A stretch of DNA of 64,000 nucleotides from Gracilibacillus boraciitolerans JCM 21714 (GTDB taxonomy: Bacteria; Bacillota; Bacilli; Bacillales; Amphibacillaceae). This document shows, piece by piece, positions 47,104 through 56,524 of the stretch. The position numbers and the translations under genes were made by a program. Within the stretch, counting starts at the first letter, position 1. Each line of letters starts with the position of its first letter. The notes under the pieces were generated by a model, which worked only from the letters and a program-made list of their open reading frames with translations, was not told where the DNA came from and did no database searches. The stretch spans positions 248,001 to 312,000 of the forward strand of contig NZ_BAVS01000001.1 in assembly GCF_000521485.1 (NCBI RefSeq). The letters run 5' to 3'.

Positions 47104-47898
47104 TTAACGCATTCTTACATTATCAATTGGAAATACTGAATAGATCGTGCTTACCCAGAACGAAGTAGCCATAATTGCCAAAATTAAAAAGGTGAAATAC
47201 AGATCCTTAAGCGAGTATGACACTTGGTAATAGTATGTTCTATCATTAGAAAATTGTTTAGCTTCCATTGCAATTGCCGTGCGATGTGCTCTGCGAATAC
47301 TTTGGGCTAGTAGTGGAATCGAAAAATATTGTATTCGTTGATAAACACCCTTTATCCCGCTGTTATACGTAACACCTCTGACTTTTAAAGCATTACGTAA
47401 GGTTTGAAACTCACTTACCATAATAGGTAAAAGATTGATAGCAGCCATAAAGGCATAGGCATATTTTGGTTTTAACTTTAGTGTTTGCATTGCTGAATAG
47501 AATAATAATACTGGTCTCGTTGTTAATGCAAAAAGTAATCCTAATAAACCAAACAATATTCCTCTTAGCCCTAAATGAACACCACGATAAAAACTTTCCT
47601 CTGTAATATGAATCAATCCGATTTTATACCAAGTGTTAGTGCCATCACCAAAGAACATCATGGATGTCGCAGAGGAAACAAATATAATTAAAAATGGACT
47701 CGACAAAATGCTGATCAATTTAAAGGAATGACCAGTCCATCCGATATATAAGAAACCAAATCCTATCAGCATATAAAATAAGAAATTTGGATTATGGATG
47801 AACAATATAGCAACAAACAGAACAATCACCATGACAAATTTAAAGACCGGATGAAGAGCATGCAGCCATGTTTGTCGATAGGTTAATTCAAAGTGCAT
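47104..47898 (-). CDS. ykoC: ECF transporter transmembrane component (EcfT), thiamine-precursor system
   Basis: 264 residues with five to six transmembrane helices and coupling-helix motifs 'RGVTYNSGIKG' and 'ARSIRRAHRTAIAMEAK'-like (key 'RAHRTAIAMEAKQF'). It joins the ATPase to the substrate-binding subunit. ATG 47898 is preferred ('MHFELTYRQTW'), with GAGGTAGGTGAC upstream and overlapping the end of ykoD. Gene order and the riboswitch upstream assign it to the YkoEDC system. Confidence 0.9.
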   Translation of the reverse strand: MHFELTYRQTWLHALHPVFKFVMVIVLFVAILFIHNPNFLFYMLIGFGFLYIGWTGHSFKLISILSSPFLIIFVSSATSMMFFGDGTNTWYKIGLIHITEESFYRGVHLGLRGILFGLLGLLFALTTRPVLLFYSAMQTLKLKPKYAYAFMAAINLLPIMVSEFQTLRNALKVRGVTYNSGIKGVYQRIQYFSIPLLAQSIRRAHRTAIAMEAKQFSNDRTYYYQVSYSLKDLYFTFLILAIMATSFWVSTIYSVFPIDNVRMR

Positions 47899-49333
47899 GT
47901 GTACTGTCACCTACCTCTTTCGATAAAAATGAACATGGATATCTTTCTTCGGCTAACTGGCCTTGCTCAATGATCCATTCCTTCGTTGCTAGATGATCAA
48001 CAATTTGCTGATCATGTGTCACCATCACAATCGTAATACCCTGTTGGCGAAGTTCTTCTAAACAATCTAACATCATAAATGTGTTAATAGCATCCTGCCC
48101 AAAGGTAGGTTCGTCCAAGATGATAATATCTTCTGCCATAATGGTTGCTGTCGCTACACTAAGTCTGCGTTTTTGACCCATCGACAATTGATACGGATGA
48201 AGTTCACGTACGTGCGCTAATCGATATCTCATTAAATGGTTTTCGATTATAGTATGGTTACTATTCCCTTTATTTTTCAATGAAAAAGCTAATTCATGAT
48301 ACACACTATTCGTTACAAATTGTAGTTCAGGATTTTGAAATACAAAGGCAATTTTTTGATAAATAGGGAGTCTACCGTCAGCAAAATGATAATGTATGGT
48401 TCCTTTTGTTTTGATTAATTGCATGATCGTCTGAACCAGGGTACTTTTTCCAGAGCCATTAGCTCCAGTTATTGCTATCCAATCGCCTTTATTAATTACA
48501 ATATTTTCCACAAATATTCTTCTGGTTTTTTGATAATAACCGCTGACCGATTCTAATTCAATCAATTTTTGATTTGATCTGTTAGTCTGAATTGCTTTGA
48601 ATGATTTGGAAGCGAGATAATCTGACCATGAGGTCGGATGCCAAATCCCATATTGATCAAAGTCTTGCTTATAATGTTGAAAGACGTATGATGGTGAGTT
48701 ATCAGCTACGATTTTACCTTGATCATCCAGCATGATCACTCGATCCACGATATCACTGACAAACTCCATTTTATGTTCAATAATCACAATGGTTTGCTCA
48801 CCCTGAATCGACGTAATCGTATCCCATACCTGCTTGGACCCTTCTACATCTAATAAAGCAGTCGGTTCATCTAAAAATAACACCTGTGGCTGTAATGCTA
48901 AGGCACTGGCGATAGCCAGTCGCTGTTTCATTCCGCCAGACAACTGATGAATGGGTGTATGAATATTTTCAAACCTTACATTTACCTTTGCTAGTAAATC
49001 ATAAATAATTTCAGTCATTTCCACTGCAGGCACTTGGTTATTTTCAAGAACAAAAGCTAGTTCTTCATCTACATATGGCATACAAAATTGAGAGTCAGGG
49101 TCTTGAAAAACAATACCATAATTGGACGTAATCTGCAGTTTCTCAGCTTTTAACGGAACTTCAATAATATTAGGTATAAGCCCTGCTAATATCTGAAGTA
49201 ATGTTGACTTTCCTGATCCAGATGGACCAACAATCAATACTTTTTGTCCAAATGGAATCGATAGTGACAAATCTTTGAACAGGAAGTGATCACTGTCAGG
49301 AAATTTGACTCGTAACTTCTCAACTTCTAACAT
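47888..49333 (-). CDS. ykoD: Duplicated ECF transporter ATPase
   Basis: 481 residues with two ABC ATPase domains. N-domain: Walker A 'GPSGSGKST', signature 'LSGGMKQR', Walker B 'VLFLDEPT'. C-domain: 'GANGSGKST', 'LSMGQKRR', 'IIILDEPT'. It powers uptake through YkoC and YkoE. ATG 49333 follows AAGGTGAG and the gene begins four bases after ykoE ends. Both ATP sites look intact. Confidence 0.93.
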   Translation of the reverse strand: MLEVEKLRVKFPDSDHFLFKDLSLSIPFGQKVLIVGPSGSGKSTLLQILAGLIPNIIEVPLKAEKLQITSNYGIVFQDPDSQFCMPYVDEELAFVLENNQVPAVEMTEIIYDLLAKVNVRFENIHTPIHQLSGGMKQRLAIASALALQPQVLFLDEPTALLDVEGSKQVWDTITSIQGEQTIVIIEHKMEFVSDIVDRVIMLDDQGKIVADNSPSYVFQHYKQDFDQYGIWHPTSWSDYLASKSFKAIQTNRSNQKLIELESVSGYYQKTRRIFVENIVINKGDWIAITGANGSGKSTLVQTIMQLIKTKGTIHYHFADGRLPIYQKIAFVFQNPELQFVTNSVYHELAFSLKNKGNSNHTIIENHLMRYRLAHVRELHPYQLSMGQKRRLSVATATIMAEDIIILDEPTFGQDAINTFMMLDCLEELRQQGITIVMVTHDQQIVDHLATKEWIIEQGQLAEERYPCSFLSKEVGDSTHAL

Positions 49334-49337
49334 ATTC

Positions 49338-49934
49338 TCACCTTATTTCTTCTTCTAAAGATTGATAATCGTCGGCAGATAACGGACGGATTATTTTTGT
49401 TACTCCTGTTTTTTCTAAAGCTTTCACAATATAAAAGGCAAAAACTCCTGTAATGACAATAGCACCAATCAAACGAGCTACAATTAATAAGGTTAAATTC
49501 CAAAGTGCTAGTTGATCAATATAACCATAGAATACGTCTAGAAATAAAGAACCAATTGTCGCTCCTATTGCCGCTAAACATGCTATAAACAAGTGATAGC
49601 TTTTATACTTAAATAATGCGAAAACGACTTCACATCCAATTCCTTGCACGAAACCATATAGTAATAAGGAAATTCCCCCCCATTGTCCACCAAATAAAAA
49701 CTCCCCCCCTTGAGCGGCAGCAAGCTCTGCAATTAATGCTACACCTGGTTTTCTAATAATCAGAAAAGCAATTGTCGCTGCCATAAACCACATGCCATAA
49801 ATTAACTGGTCCACATGAAGTCCAAATACCGACAAAATGTTATACAATGGACCCCATACTTTATAGATGACACTAAATATCAACGCAATGACAATGGTGA
49901 CTAAAATATCAGTTAACGTAAGTTTTTTCTTCAT
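49338..49934 (-). CDS. ykoE: ECF substrate-binding subunit YkoE (thiamine or hydroxymethylpyrimidine)
   Basis: 198 residues, all helical membrane protein: 'LTDILVTIVIALIFSVIYKV' at the N-terminus and 'GEFLFGGQWG..LLLYGFVQG' in the middle, typical of YkoE. It binds a thiamine-related compound at the outer face. Two C7 runs (49675, 49703) add a residue each ('AQGGEFLFGGQWGGIS'). ATG 49934 overlaps the tenA stop and has AAGGAGAC upstream. Confidence 0.9.
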   Translation of the reverse strand: MKKKLTLTDILVTIVIALIFSVIYKVWGPLYNILSVFGLHVDQLIYGMWFMAATIAFLIIRKPGVALIAELAAAQGGEFLFGGQWGGISLLLYGFVQGIGCEVVFALFKYKSYHLFIACLAAIGATIGSLFLDVFYGYIDQLALWNLTLLIVARLIGAIVITGVFAFYIVKALEKTGVTKIIRPLSADDYQSLEEEIR

Positions 49935-50626
49935 TATTTCGTCTCCTTCGCCATTGTAGCAAGTGAATACCAATCTTCCTGTCTGTATGCCATTTCCCAG
50001 AACATGAACTCGTAATGACTACTGATAAGAAAATGCTCTTTCATTCGATCTTTATCTTTGTCGTTGACTTGTTCTGCTATTTCGTCTAGTCGATTGATTT
50101 GTTCTTCTACAAGTGTTTTAAACCAATCCTCTCCATATGCTTCTATCCATTTTTGATACACCGGATGAGCAGGATGACAATGCTTTAATTGTTTCCCGAC
50201 TTCATAATAAACCCAATAACAAGGTAAGATGACAGCAATTATATCTCCTAAATGTCCTTGGTATGCTGCACGATACATATGTGAGGTATATGCATATGCA
50301 GTCGGTGACGGATTAAATTTACGCTTCTCTTCCTTCGTGATTCCAAGCATATCAGTAAATGTACGATGTAAGGATAGTTCTGCTTCATACGTTCCCTGGG
50401 CATGTGCTGCCATGCTCTTCGTTACTTCTAATGATTCTGCTTTAGCAGCTCCAAGAGATTGAACACGTGCAAAGTGGGATAGATAATATGAATCCTGTAG
50501 CACATAATACTTGAATTTTTCAATCGGCAAGGTTCCATCCCCCCCAATGCCTTGAACAAATGGATGTGCTAAGCTAGCTTGCCAAATTGGATCTGCTTCT
50601 TGTCTGATTAACGTAGAAAATTTCAT
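49934..50626 (-). CDS. tenA: Aminopyrimidine aminohydrolase TenA
   Basis: 230 residues. It hydrolyses aminopyrimidines to hydroxymethylpyrimidine in thiamine salvage. Conserved 'HPFVQGIGDGTLP'-type N-terminus, 'YVLQDSYYLSHFARV', and the catalytic Cys in 'LPCYWVYYEVG'. C7 50539-50545 gives 'GIGGDGTLP' with one glycine too many. ATG 50626 follows TAGGAGGAA. It is the first gene after the TPP riboswitch. Confidence 0.93.
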   Translation of the reverse strand: MKFSTLIRQEADPIWQASLAHPFVQGIGGDGTLPIEKFKYYVLQDSYYLSHFARVQSLGAAKAESLEVTKSMAAHAQGTYEAELSLHRTFTDMLGITKEEKRKFNPSPTAYAYTSHMYRAAYQGHLGDIIAVILPCYWVYYEVGKQLKHCHPAHPVYQKWIEAYGEDWFKTLVEEQINRLDEIAEQVNDKDKDRMKEHFLISSHYEFMFWEMAYRQEDWYSLATMAKETK

Positions 50627-50648
50627 GAAAAAATTCCTCCTAAATACG

Positions 50649-50690
50649 CAAAAAACCACTATCTATACGCAGACGTAAAGATAGTGGTTA
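50649..50690 (-). terminator. Riboswitch-linked terminator before tenA
   Basis: On the minus strand AACCACTATCT pairs with AGATAGTGGTT and is followed by TTTTGCG. It stands between the TPP aptamer and tenA, so transcription attenuation by TPP is the likely control. Confidence 0.85.
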
Positions 50691-50717
50691 TACTTATAAA
50701 TAAAAGTATCACTTCTT

Positions 50718-50812
50718 GCCACTTCCCTACGCTGGTATAAACCAGATCAGGTTCTAAGGGTCTTAAAGTAATACTTTAATCTCAGTCTTTATGAAGACAC
50801 CCCTAGTGGTTT
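50718..50812 (-). promoter_or_regulatory. TPP riboswitch (THI element)
   Basis: The minus strand shows 'ACTAGGGGTGTC', 'CTGAGATTAAAG', 'ACCCTTAGAACCTGATCTGG' and 'ACCAGCGTAGGGAAGTGG' in the usual order, with CCACT/AGTGG closing P1. It should repress tenA-ykoEDC when thiamine pyrophosphate is abundant. Confidence 0.95.
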
Positions 50813-50838
50813 CTCGCTTTATTATTTTATTCCAACTT

Positions 50839-50866
50839 ATCATATCAAAATTTCCCAGTTTGTCAA
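50839..50866 (-). promoter_or_regulatory. Sigma-A promoter of the tenA-ykoEDC transcript
   Basis: TTGACA (minus strand, 50866-50861), a 16-base spacer and TATGAT (50844-50839), about 30 bases before the aptamer. Confidence 0.75.
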
Positions 50867-50917
50867 GAATAATATTTAAAAACTATTATTCTTCCAGCTT
50901 TCTTTTTCAGTATATCC

Positions 50918-50946
50918 TTGCATATAAAACTTTTTTTTGTTATAGT
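50918..50946 (+). promoter_or_regulatory. Sigma-A promoter of the dapA transcript
   Basis: TTGCAT (50918-50923), a 17-base spacer and TATAGT (50941-50946), about 48 bases before the lysine aptamer. Confidence 0.65.
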
Positions 50947-50994
50947 AGAAACCAACATAAAACAATTTCATATAATTTTGCTTCAATTTTAATT

Positions 50995-51178
50995 GAAGTG
51001 AGAATAGAGGTGCAAAAACCATTAGTACATATTCAGAGGTCGAAGGAACCTGTGATGTTTATGGAAAGGGGAATTTGCCGAAGTGATAAAAGATTACCTT
51101 CGATTTTATCACTGGTCCATCATTGAAAAAATGTCGGGCTGTCATATAGTGTTGTGCTATATGGAGGGCTATCTCACG
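50995..51178 (+). promoter_or_regulatory. Lysine riboswitch (L box)
   Basis: Contains 'GAGGTGCAAAAACCATTAGT', 'GGAAAGGGGAATTTGCCGAAG' in parts (GGAAAGGGGA and TTGCCGAAG), 'GTCGGGCTGTCATATAGTG' and 'GGGCTATCTCACGCA'. GTGAGAATAG and CTATCTCAC close P1. Binding of lysine should favour the following terminator and reduce dapA. Confidence 0.9.
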
Positions 51179-51199
51179 CATCTAAACCATGTTAAATCC

Positions 51200-51237
51200 A
51201 AGATGCAACAATGATACCCTCATTGTTGCATCTTTTT
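51200..51237 (+). terminator. Lysine-riboswitch terminator before dapA
   Basis: AAGATGCAACAATGA pairs perfectly with TCATTGTTGCATCTT over a five-base loop, followed by TTT. It is placed between aptamer and dapA. Confidence 0.92.
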
Positions 51238-51318
51238 AATTTTATATGGTAATGAGATACCTGCTATTCAATAGAAAGTCTAAATTGTTTTAAATCTATG
51301 AATAGAGGTGGCTGTATC

Positions 51319-52215
51319 ATGAACTTTGGACGTGTAATTACGGCAATGGTAACTCCATTTGACGTAAATGGAGAAATTAATTATGAAAAAACAGAACGTT
51401 TAATAAATTATTTACTACAGAATGGAACGGATGCATTGGTTGTGGCAGGAACCACAGGTGAGTCTCCTACTTTATCAAAAGAAGAAAAACTCTCTTTATT
51501 TAAATTTGTGGTTAAAACAGTAAAGCATCGTGTACCTGTAATAGCGGGAACCGGCTCTAATAATACACGCGAATCAATAGAACTAACAAAAAAAGCAGAA
51601 ACAATTGGGGGGGTGGATGCCATCTTGCTTGTGGCTCCCTACTATAATAAACCAAGCCAAGAAGGATTATTTCAGCATTTCAGTGTGATTGCCGAAACAA
51701 CAACTTTACCGGTTATGATTTATAATATTCCTGGTAGAACAAGTGTAAATATCGAACCGTCAACCATTATAGATTTAGCTAACATCGATAATATCGTTTC
51801 GGTAAAAGAAGCTAGTGGTAATCTTGATGCAATGACAACAATTATTCGCGAAACAGATTCAAGCTTCTCCTTATATTGTGGTGATGATAGTCTGACACTT
51901 CCGTCAGTAGCCATTGGTGCGAAAGGCATTGTGTCTGTTTCCTCTCATATTATTGGTAATGAAATGAATGAAATGATTGCAGCTTGTCAACATGGTAATT
52001 ATCATCGTGCCCAGGAATTACATCACTATTTGTTACCTATTATGCAATCATTATTTATGGCGCCAAGTCCAACCCCCCCAGTTAAAGCAGCTTTAGCGAT
52101 GACAGGTATCGATGTAGGAAATGTCAGACTTCCATTAGTCCCACTAAATGAACATGAAATGGCATTGTTACAACACGAATTGCACTTTATTCAGAAAAAT
52201 TATAATGCATGTTAA
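51319..52215 (+). CDS. dapA: 4-hydroxy-tetrahydrodipicolinate synthase
   Basis: 298 residues; condenses pyruvate and aspartate semialdehyde in the lysine/diaminopimelate pathway. It has 'VVAGTTGESPTLS', the Tyr of 'VMIYNIPGRT' and the Schiff-base Lys in 'IVSVKEASG'. Runs G7 51607 ('TIGGVDAIL') and C7 52073 ('SPTPPVKAAL') each add one residue. ATG 51319 follows AGAGGTGG. The riboswitch upstream fits a stand-alone, lysine-controlled gene. Confidence 0.95.
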   Translation: MNFGRVITAMVTPFDVNGEINYEKTERLINYLLQNGTDALVVAGTTGESPTLSKEEKLSLFKFVVKTVKHRVPVIAGTGSNNTRESIELTKKAETIGGVDAILLVAPYYNKPSQEGLFQHFSVIAETTTLPVMIYNIPGRTSVNIEPSTIIDLANIDNIVSVKEASGNLDAMTTIIRETDSSFSLYCGDDSLTLPSVAIGAKGIVSVSSHIIGNEMNEMIAACQHGNYHRAQELHHYLLPIMQSLFMAPSPTPPVKAALAMTGIDVGNVRLPLVPLNEHEMALLQHELHFIQKNYNAC

Positions 52216-52232
52216 ACATAATAATACAAAAT

Positions 52233-52262
52233 CACGCAGATTTTCATAGCATCTGTGTTTTT
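52233..52262 (+). terminator. Hairpin after dapA
   Basis: ACGCAGAT pairs with ATCTGTGT over nine bases, followed by TTTTAATT. Confidence 0.7.
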
Positions 52263-52290
52263 AATTACTTAAAATAATGAATGATTACAA

Positions 52291-53437
52291 TTAGTCTTTC
52301 CTTTTTGCCAAATCGTCTATTACAGAAGCAAGCAATAGTGTCCTCGGAACTAAAGATTCTATGTCTAAATATTCGCTCTCGCGGTGTGCTCGTCCACCAA
52401 CAGGTCCGAGACCATCAACAGTAGGAATTCCTAATGCTGAGGTGAAGGAAGCATCTGAGCCACCACCGGTTTCCGTATCCTTAATAAAAATATCAAGTTC
52501 ATCTCCGACTTTTTTGATAATACGTAACAATTTCTCCGTTTGTTCGTTTTTCTCCATTGGCGGTCGATTAATATCGCCTTCTATCTTGACCTTGGTTCCA
52601 TCTACATCTATATTTTTGATAATCGTGGCAATTTGTTCTTTAATTTCAGTAACTTGATCTTGTGTACGAAAGCGAACATCGACTTGTGCTGTTGCATGAT
52701 CTGAAATCGTATTGACGGAAGTCCCACCTTCGATCAGACCCACGTTAACATGAATCCCTTCTTCTTCATCGGTAATCTCATATAATTGAATGATTTTATG
52801 TGCTAATTCTTCAATGGCGCTTCTGCCCTTTTCCGGCTCAATACCAGAATGAGCAGCCTTTCCAACTACTTCAACCGTATAATGGCCTTTGCCTCTACGT
52901 GCAGAACGATGGCTCCATTCTTACGTGCCGGTTCCATAACTAAAGCATATTTCTTTCCTTCTGCATACCTTTCGATTAATTCCCGAGAAGTAAGAGAACC
53001 AACCTCTTCGTCACTCGTAAGCAGGATTTCTACTTGGAAAGCTGAATTTTGTCCGGTTTCAATTAGAGCTTTCATAGCAAAATAAACGGAAACAAGACTG
53101 GCTTTCATATCAATGACACCTGGGCCATATGCTCGCTTTCCATCAATTCGAAAGGCTCTTTCCTTAGCCGTTCCTTTTTCAAATACGGTATCCATATGTG
53201 TCAGAATTAAAATAGTAGGTTTCGTCTCATCTGTATGTTTTTTTGTATAATTAGATGATTGCCAAACTCTTCTTGTTTAACTTCCTTTATGTCAAAACCA
53301 ATTTCCTGATATAAAGTTTTCATAACTGTTCCGACGTGGTCCACACCAGCTTTATCATGTGATCCACTATCGATATTAACCAATTTTTCTAACAACTGCA
53401 GCATTTGTTCCTGATGGTTTTGTAAATAAGTTTTCAT
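52291..53437 (-). CDS. M20-family metallopeptidase, frameshifted twice here
   Basis: About 382 residues of glutamate carboxypeptidase (CPG2) type. Metal-site segments are 'ILTHMDTVFEKG', 'GPGVIDMKA', 'LLTSDEEVGS' and, near the end, 'GGGSDASFTSALG' with 'GGRAHRESEY'. Two single-base losses split it: A8 to A7 near 53238 ('IQKKHTDETKPTI' expected) and one T near 52893 ('GAIVSARRGKGHYTVEV' expected). Substrate unknown. ATG 53437 has only a weak AAGGGA site. Confidence 0.85.
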
Positions 53438-53544
53438 TATATTGTGTCCCTTACTTTCTTTGTATATTAAGAAAATCATACTATAGATTGGATGTTTTTG
53501 CTATACTAATCATACCTTATATTATTAGAAAAGGAGATATTCAG

Positions 53545-53987
53545 ATGCAAATTTTGTAGATGCGGATGCATGTCCGGTAGTTGACATTATCGTCGCAGAA
53601 GCTAACAAAAAGAATATAAATGTGACATTAGTAAAAAATTATAATCATTTTTCGATGCAAGAGTATCCAGAACATGTTTCCATCAAATATGTGGATGATG
53701 GCGCAGATGCTGCAGATTATCGCATTGTCCAGTTGGCAGGTAAGAAAGATCTTGTAATCACACAAGATTATGGATTAGCCTCCTTATGTTTAGAAAAAGA
53801 CTGTATCGTCCTGCACCATAAGGGCTTTCGCTATACAAAAGAAAAAATGGATCAAATGCTGGAAGAACGACACATAAATGCACAGGCAAGAAAGGCTGGA
53901 TTACGGACAAAAGGTCCAAAAAAATTTAGCGAGGAACAGAGAGATAGCTTTCGTATCAAATTACGAAAGCTATTAGATGACATTTAA
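53545..53987 (+). CDS. YaiI/YqxD family protein (DUF188), frameshifted here
   Basis: 147 residues after repair; PIN-like fold suggested by 'FVDADACPVVDII', 'DDGADAADYRIVQLA' and 'VITQDYGLASL'. One T is missing at 53551-53554: 'MQIFVDADACP' then reads through, while as written the frame stops at codon five. ATG 53545 follows AAAGGAGA. Nuclease activity is plausible from the acidic residues but not shown. Confidence 0.88.
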
Positions 53988-54133
53988 TTTTTATCCAAAT
54001 CTTCCTGCACAATTTCAGCAATTCTGCTTACTTGCCAGCGTTTTGCTGTTTCCTCATTCACTTCATAGACTTTACCAGCTCGTAATAATTCTTTGTTATA
54101 AGTGGATTGTACTAACATTTTCACTTTGATCAT
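53984..54133 (-). CDS. Small hypothetical protein with SH3-like pattern
   Basis: 49 residues: 'MIKVKMLVQSTYNKELLRAG', then 'KVYEVNEETAKRWQVSRIA'. The pattern of a short beta domain followed by 'AxRW' is common in small phage and host hypothetical proteins. It has AGGAGAGG upstream and overlaps the end of the DUF188 gene by four bases. I do not recognise a function. Confidence 0.6.
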   Translation of the reverse strand: MIKVKMLVQSTYNKELLRAGKVYEVNEETAKRWQVSRIAEIVQEDLDKN

Positions 54134-54146
54134 TGCTTACCTCTCC

Positions 54147-54948
54147 TTAATTGATATAGCCATTTAACCAATGCAGGCAAGCATTCTTCCATGCATTGGT
54201 ATATGGATGCTCTTCAGCGAGACCCAATCCATGCCGGCCATCTTGATAGATATGTATTTCATATGGGACATGATTTCCTTGCAGTGCTTCAGCATATTTT
54301 AAACTGTTGAATGCTGGAACTGCCTGATCATTAGCTGTCGTCCAAATAAAAGCGGGCGGTGTATCTTGATGCACCATTCTTTCACAAGAATACTTCTCTA
54401 TTAGTTCCAGACTGGGATTTTCACCTAATAAATTCTGTTTACTTCCCTGATGTGTATGCTGTTCCATGGTGATTACAGGATAACATAAAATTTGAAAATC
54501 AGGTCTGGATGAGTAATGAAAATTTTTCTCATTTTTTTTCTCATTTACTGTAGGATCTTCCTCAATAAAATAATTACTAATGGTAGCTGCTAAATGACCA
54601 CCAGCTGAAAAACCAAGAACTCCTACCTTAATGTTTTCCAGTAAACCCCCATTCCTGTAAATTAGATCGAATCATTCGGATCGCATCTTGTCCCTGATGA
54701 ATGGATATTTGATCCTCGATCGAAGCAACGGTATATCTTAACACACAACTATGATAACCATGCTTGTTTAGCCAAAGCGCAACAGGCTCTCCCTCGTGAT
54801 AGGCGCGATTCTGATAACCACCTCCAGGTATTACTAAAACTAATGGTGCATCTGGTTGATCAGCCAATAAATAAGGAGTAATACTTGGACAACTTTGATG
54901 CAATGCTTCCGATTCCCAACTTACTTCAGATTTATCTAAAATGAACAA
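54147..54948 (-). CDS. Alpha/beta hydrolase of acetyl-esterase type, frameshifted here
   Basis: About 266 residues. The oxyanion region is 'LVIPGGGYQNRAYHEGEPVA', the nucleophile 'GFSAGGHLA', the acid in 'WTTANDQAVPA' and the His in 'GRHGLGLAEEHP'. It resembles bacterial xylan- or sugar-acetyl esterases (BD-FAE/AXE type). C5 at 54646-54650 should be C4 ('QEWGLLENIKVGVLGFSAGG' expected). TTG 54948 is the likely start behind a G7 site. No sugar-utilisation genes are adjacent. Confidence 0.83.
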
Positions 54949-55113
54949 TGAAAGCCCCCCCTTTTATTAATTTTTGGCATTAAAGTAATAGATTTAAACG
55001 TTTTCAATTTAATATTATAGCATATTATCGATTTCATTTGACTGAAGTTAAGTATAAAAGATTATTTTTTCATCTAATTCTAGGTGAATACCCTATCCCA
55101 AGCGGATGTCCCT

Positions 55114-55122
55114 GCATAGGCT
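55114..55122 (+). promoter_or_regulatory. Sigma-K-like -10 element before a Gly/Pro-rich gene
   Basis: CATAGGCTA fits CATANNNTA, 43 bases before the start codon. The -35 dinucleotide is CC at 16-base spacing rather than AC, so the case is weaker than for cotD. Confidence 0.45.
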
Positions 55123-55165
55123 ATTATCAAGTGATGAAAGTTATATGCAGGAAGGAGAATTCATC

Positions 55166-55441
55166 ATGCATTATCAACCAATGGCACCTCAACATTTCAG
55201 ACAATCACACTATCCACAGGAGCGTTTTCTTGGACCATTGGGCTTTGGCCCGCTAGGTGCAGGTTTATTAGGATTTGGCTTAGGGTTTTTAGGGGGGGGA
55301 GAATTAATTGACAGACCTCCAGGACCATATCCATATCCGCCATATCCACCTTATTATAACTATCCACCTTATGGTCCACCATTCCCGCCAGGACCAGGTC
55401 CGGGACCATATGGACCAGGACCATATTTTGGACCGTTTTAG
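55166..55441 (+). CDS. Gly/Pro/Tyr-rich small protein, probable spore surface component
   Basis: 91 residues. A glycine-rich hydrophobic centre ('FGPLGAGLLGFGLGFLG') is followed by Pro-Tyr-Gly repeats ('YPYPPYPPYYNYPPYGPP'). Low complexity of this kind is typical of spore coat and exosporium proteins. G8 55292-55299 gives 'LGGGELID' where one glycine fewer is likely. GGAAGGAGAA precedes ATG 55166, and a sigma-K-like -10 lies upstream. No specific family recognised. Confidence 0.7.
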   Translation: MHYQPMAPQHFRQSHYPQERFLGPLGFGPLGAGLLGFGLGFLGGGELIDRPPGPYPYPPYPPYYNYPPYGPPFPPGPGPGPYGPGPYFGPF

Positions 55442-55449
55442 TCTTAAGT

Positions 55450-55493
55450 AAAGAAGAAGTGCTCAAATACTAATGATTTGAGCACTTCTTCTT
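55450..55493. terminator. Bidirectional terminator between the Gly/Pro-rich gene and cysK
   Basis: AAAGAAGAAGTGCTCAAAT pairs with ATTTGAGCACTTCTTCTTT around six bases. Long perfect symmetry suits both convergent genes. Confidence 0.9.
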
Positions 55494-55502
55494 TCTGTTT
55501 AA

Positions 55503-56419
55503 TTAAAATAAATGCATGCTTAAATAACGTTCACCAGTATCAGGTGCAATGCACACGACATTTTTACCTTTACCAAGCTTTTTAGCTACTTGTATCGATG
55601 CGAATACAGCTGCTCCCGCTGAAGGTCCAACAAAAATTCCTTCTTCAGATGCCAGACGTTTAAATGTGTTCACGGCATCCTCATCCCCCCAATTTGGATG
55701 ATTTCATCATACACCGAGGTATTTAAGATATCTGGGATAAATCCAGGACTTGTTCCTACTAATTTATGCTTACCAGGTTTACCACCTGATAATACCGGCG
55801 AGCCAGCAGGTTCTACCACGGCTATGTGTATGTTCGGTAATTTTTCTCTTAATGTTTCACCAGTGCCTGTAATGGTGCCACCAGTGCCAGAAGTTGCTAC
55901 AAAACCATCTACTTGTGAATCCATCTGTTCTAATATTTCTAATGCCGTTGTTGTGCGATGAATGTCTGGATTCGCTTTATTTTCAAATTGTTGTGGCATA
56001 TAGCTGTTTGGAATTTCTTCTACCAGTTCCTTAGCTTTGTTAATTGCTCCTGGCATTTTTTCATCACTTGGAGTTAAAACCACTTTGGCACCATATGCTT
56101 TTAGAATATTGATTCTTTCTTTCGTCATATTGTCAGGCATAACTAAAATGGCTTTATAGCCTTTGGCTGCTGCAGTCATTGCTAAACCAATTCCTGTGTT
56201 ACCACTGGTTGGTTCGATAATAGTAGTATCATCATTTAATATACCTGCTTTTTCAGCCTCAACAATCATATTGTATGCAGCACGATCCTTCACACTTTTC
56301 GAAGGATTAAACATCTCAAGTTTAACATAGATATCAGCAGCATCCTCTGGGACGATTCTGTTTAATTTTACTATGGGTGTATTTCCAATTAGTTCTGTTA
56401 TATTTTGATAAATCTTCAT
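55503..56419 (-). CDS. cysK: Cysteine synthase (O-acetylserine sulfhydrylase), frameshifted here
   Basis: 304 residues after repair; PLP enzyme making cysteine from O-acetylserine and sulfide. It has 'PSKSVKDRAAYNMI' (PLP Lys), 'EPTSGNTGIGLAM' and 'GTGGTITGTGETL'. C6 at 55685-55690 should be C4; the restored end reads 'IIQIGDEDAVNTFKRLASEE' to 'GERYLSMHLF'. ATG 56419 follows a G7 ribosome site. The gene is transcribed away from lutC, with terminators on both sides. Confidence 0.93.
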
Positions 56420-56524
56420 CTGTATACCCCCCCTTCCTAGTACTATTATTGTCATCTTATCAAGGAATCAACAATAAATCCAACGATCCTGCTTATGAAC
56501 ACAATATTATGATTATTAAGCAGT

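Noticed and set aside
53984-54133. Small gene pair with the DUF188 gene as toxin-antitoxin system
   Set aside because: The genes are convergent rather than co-transcribed, and the DUF188 protein is a widespread single gene.
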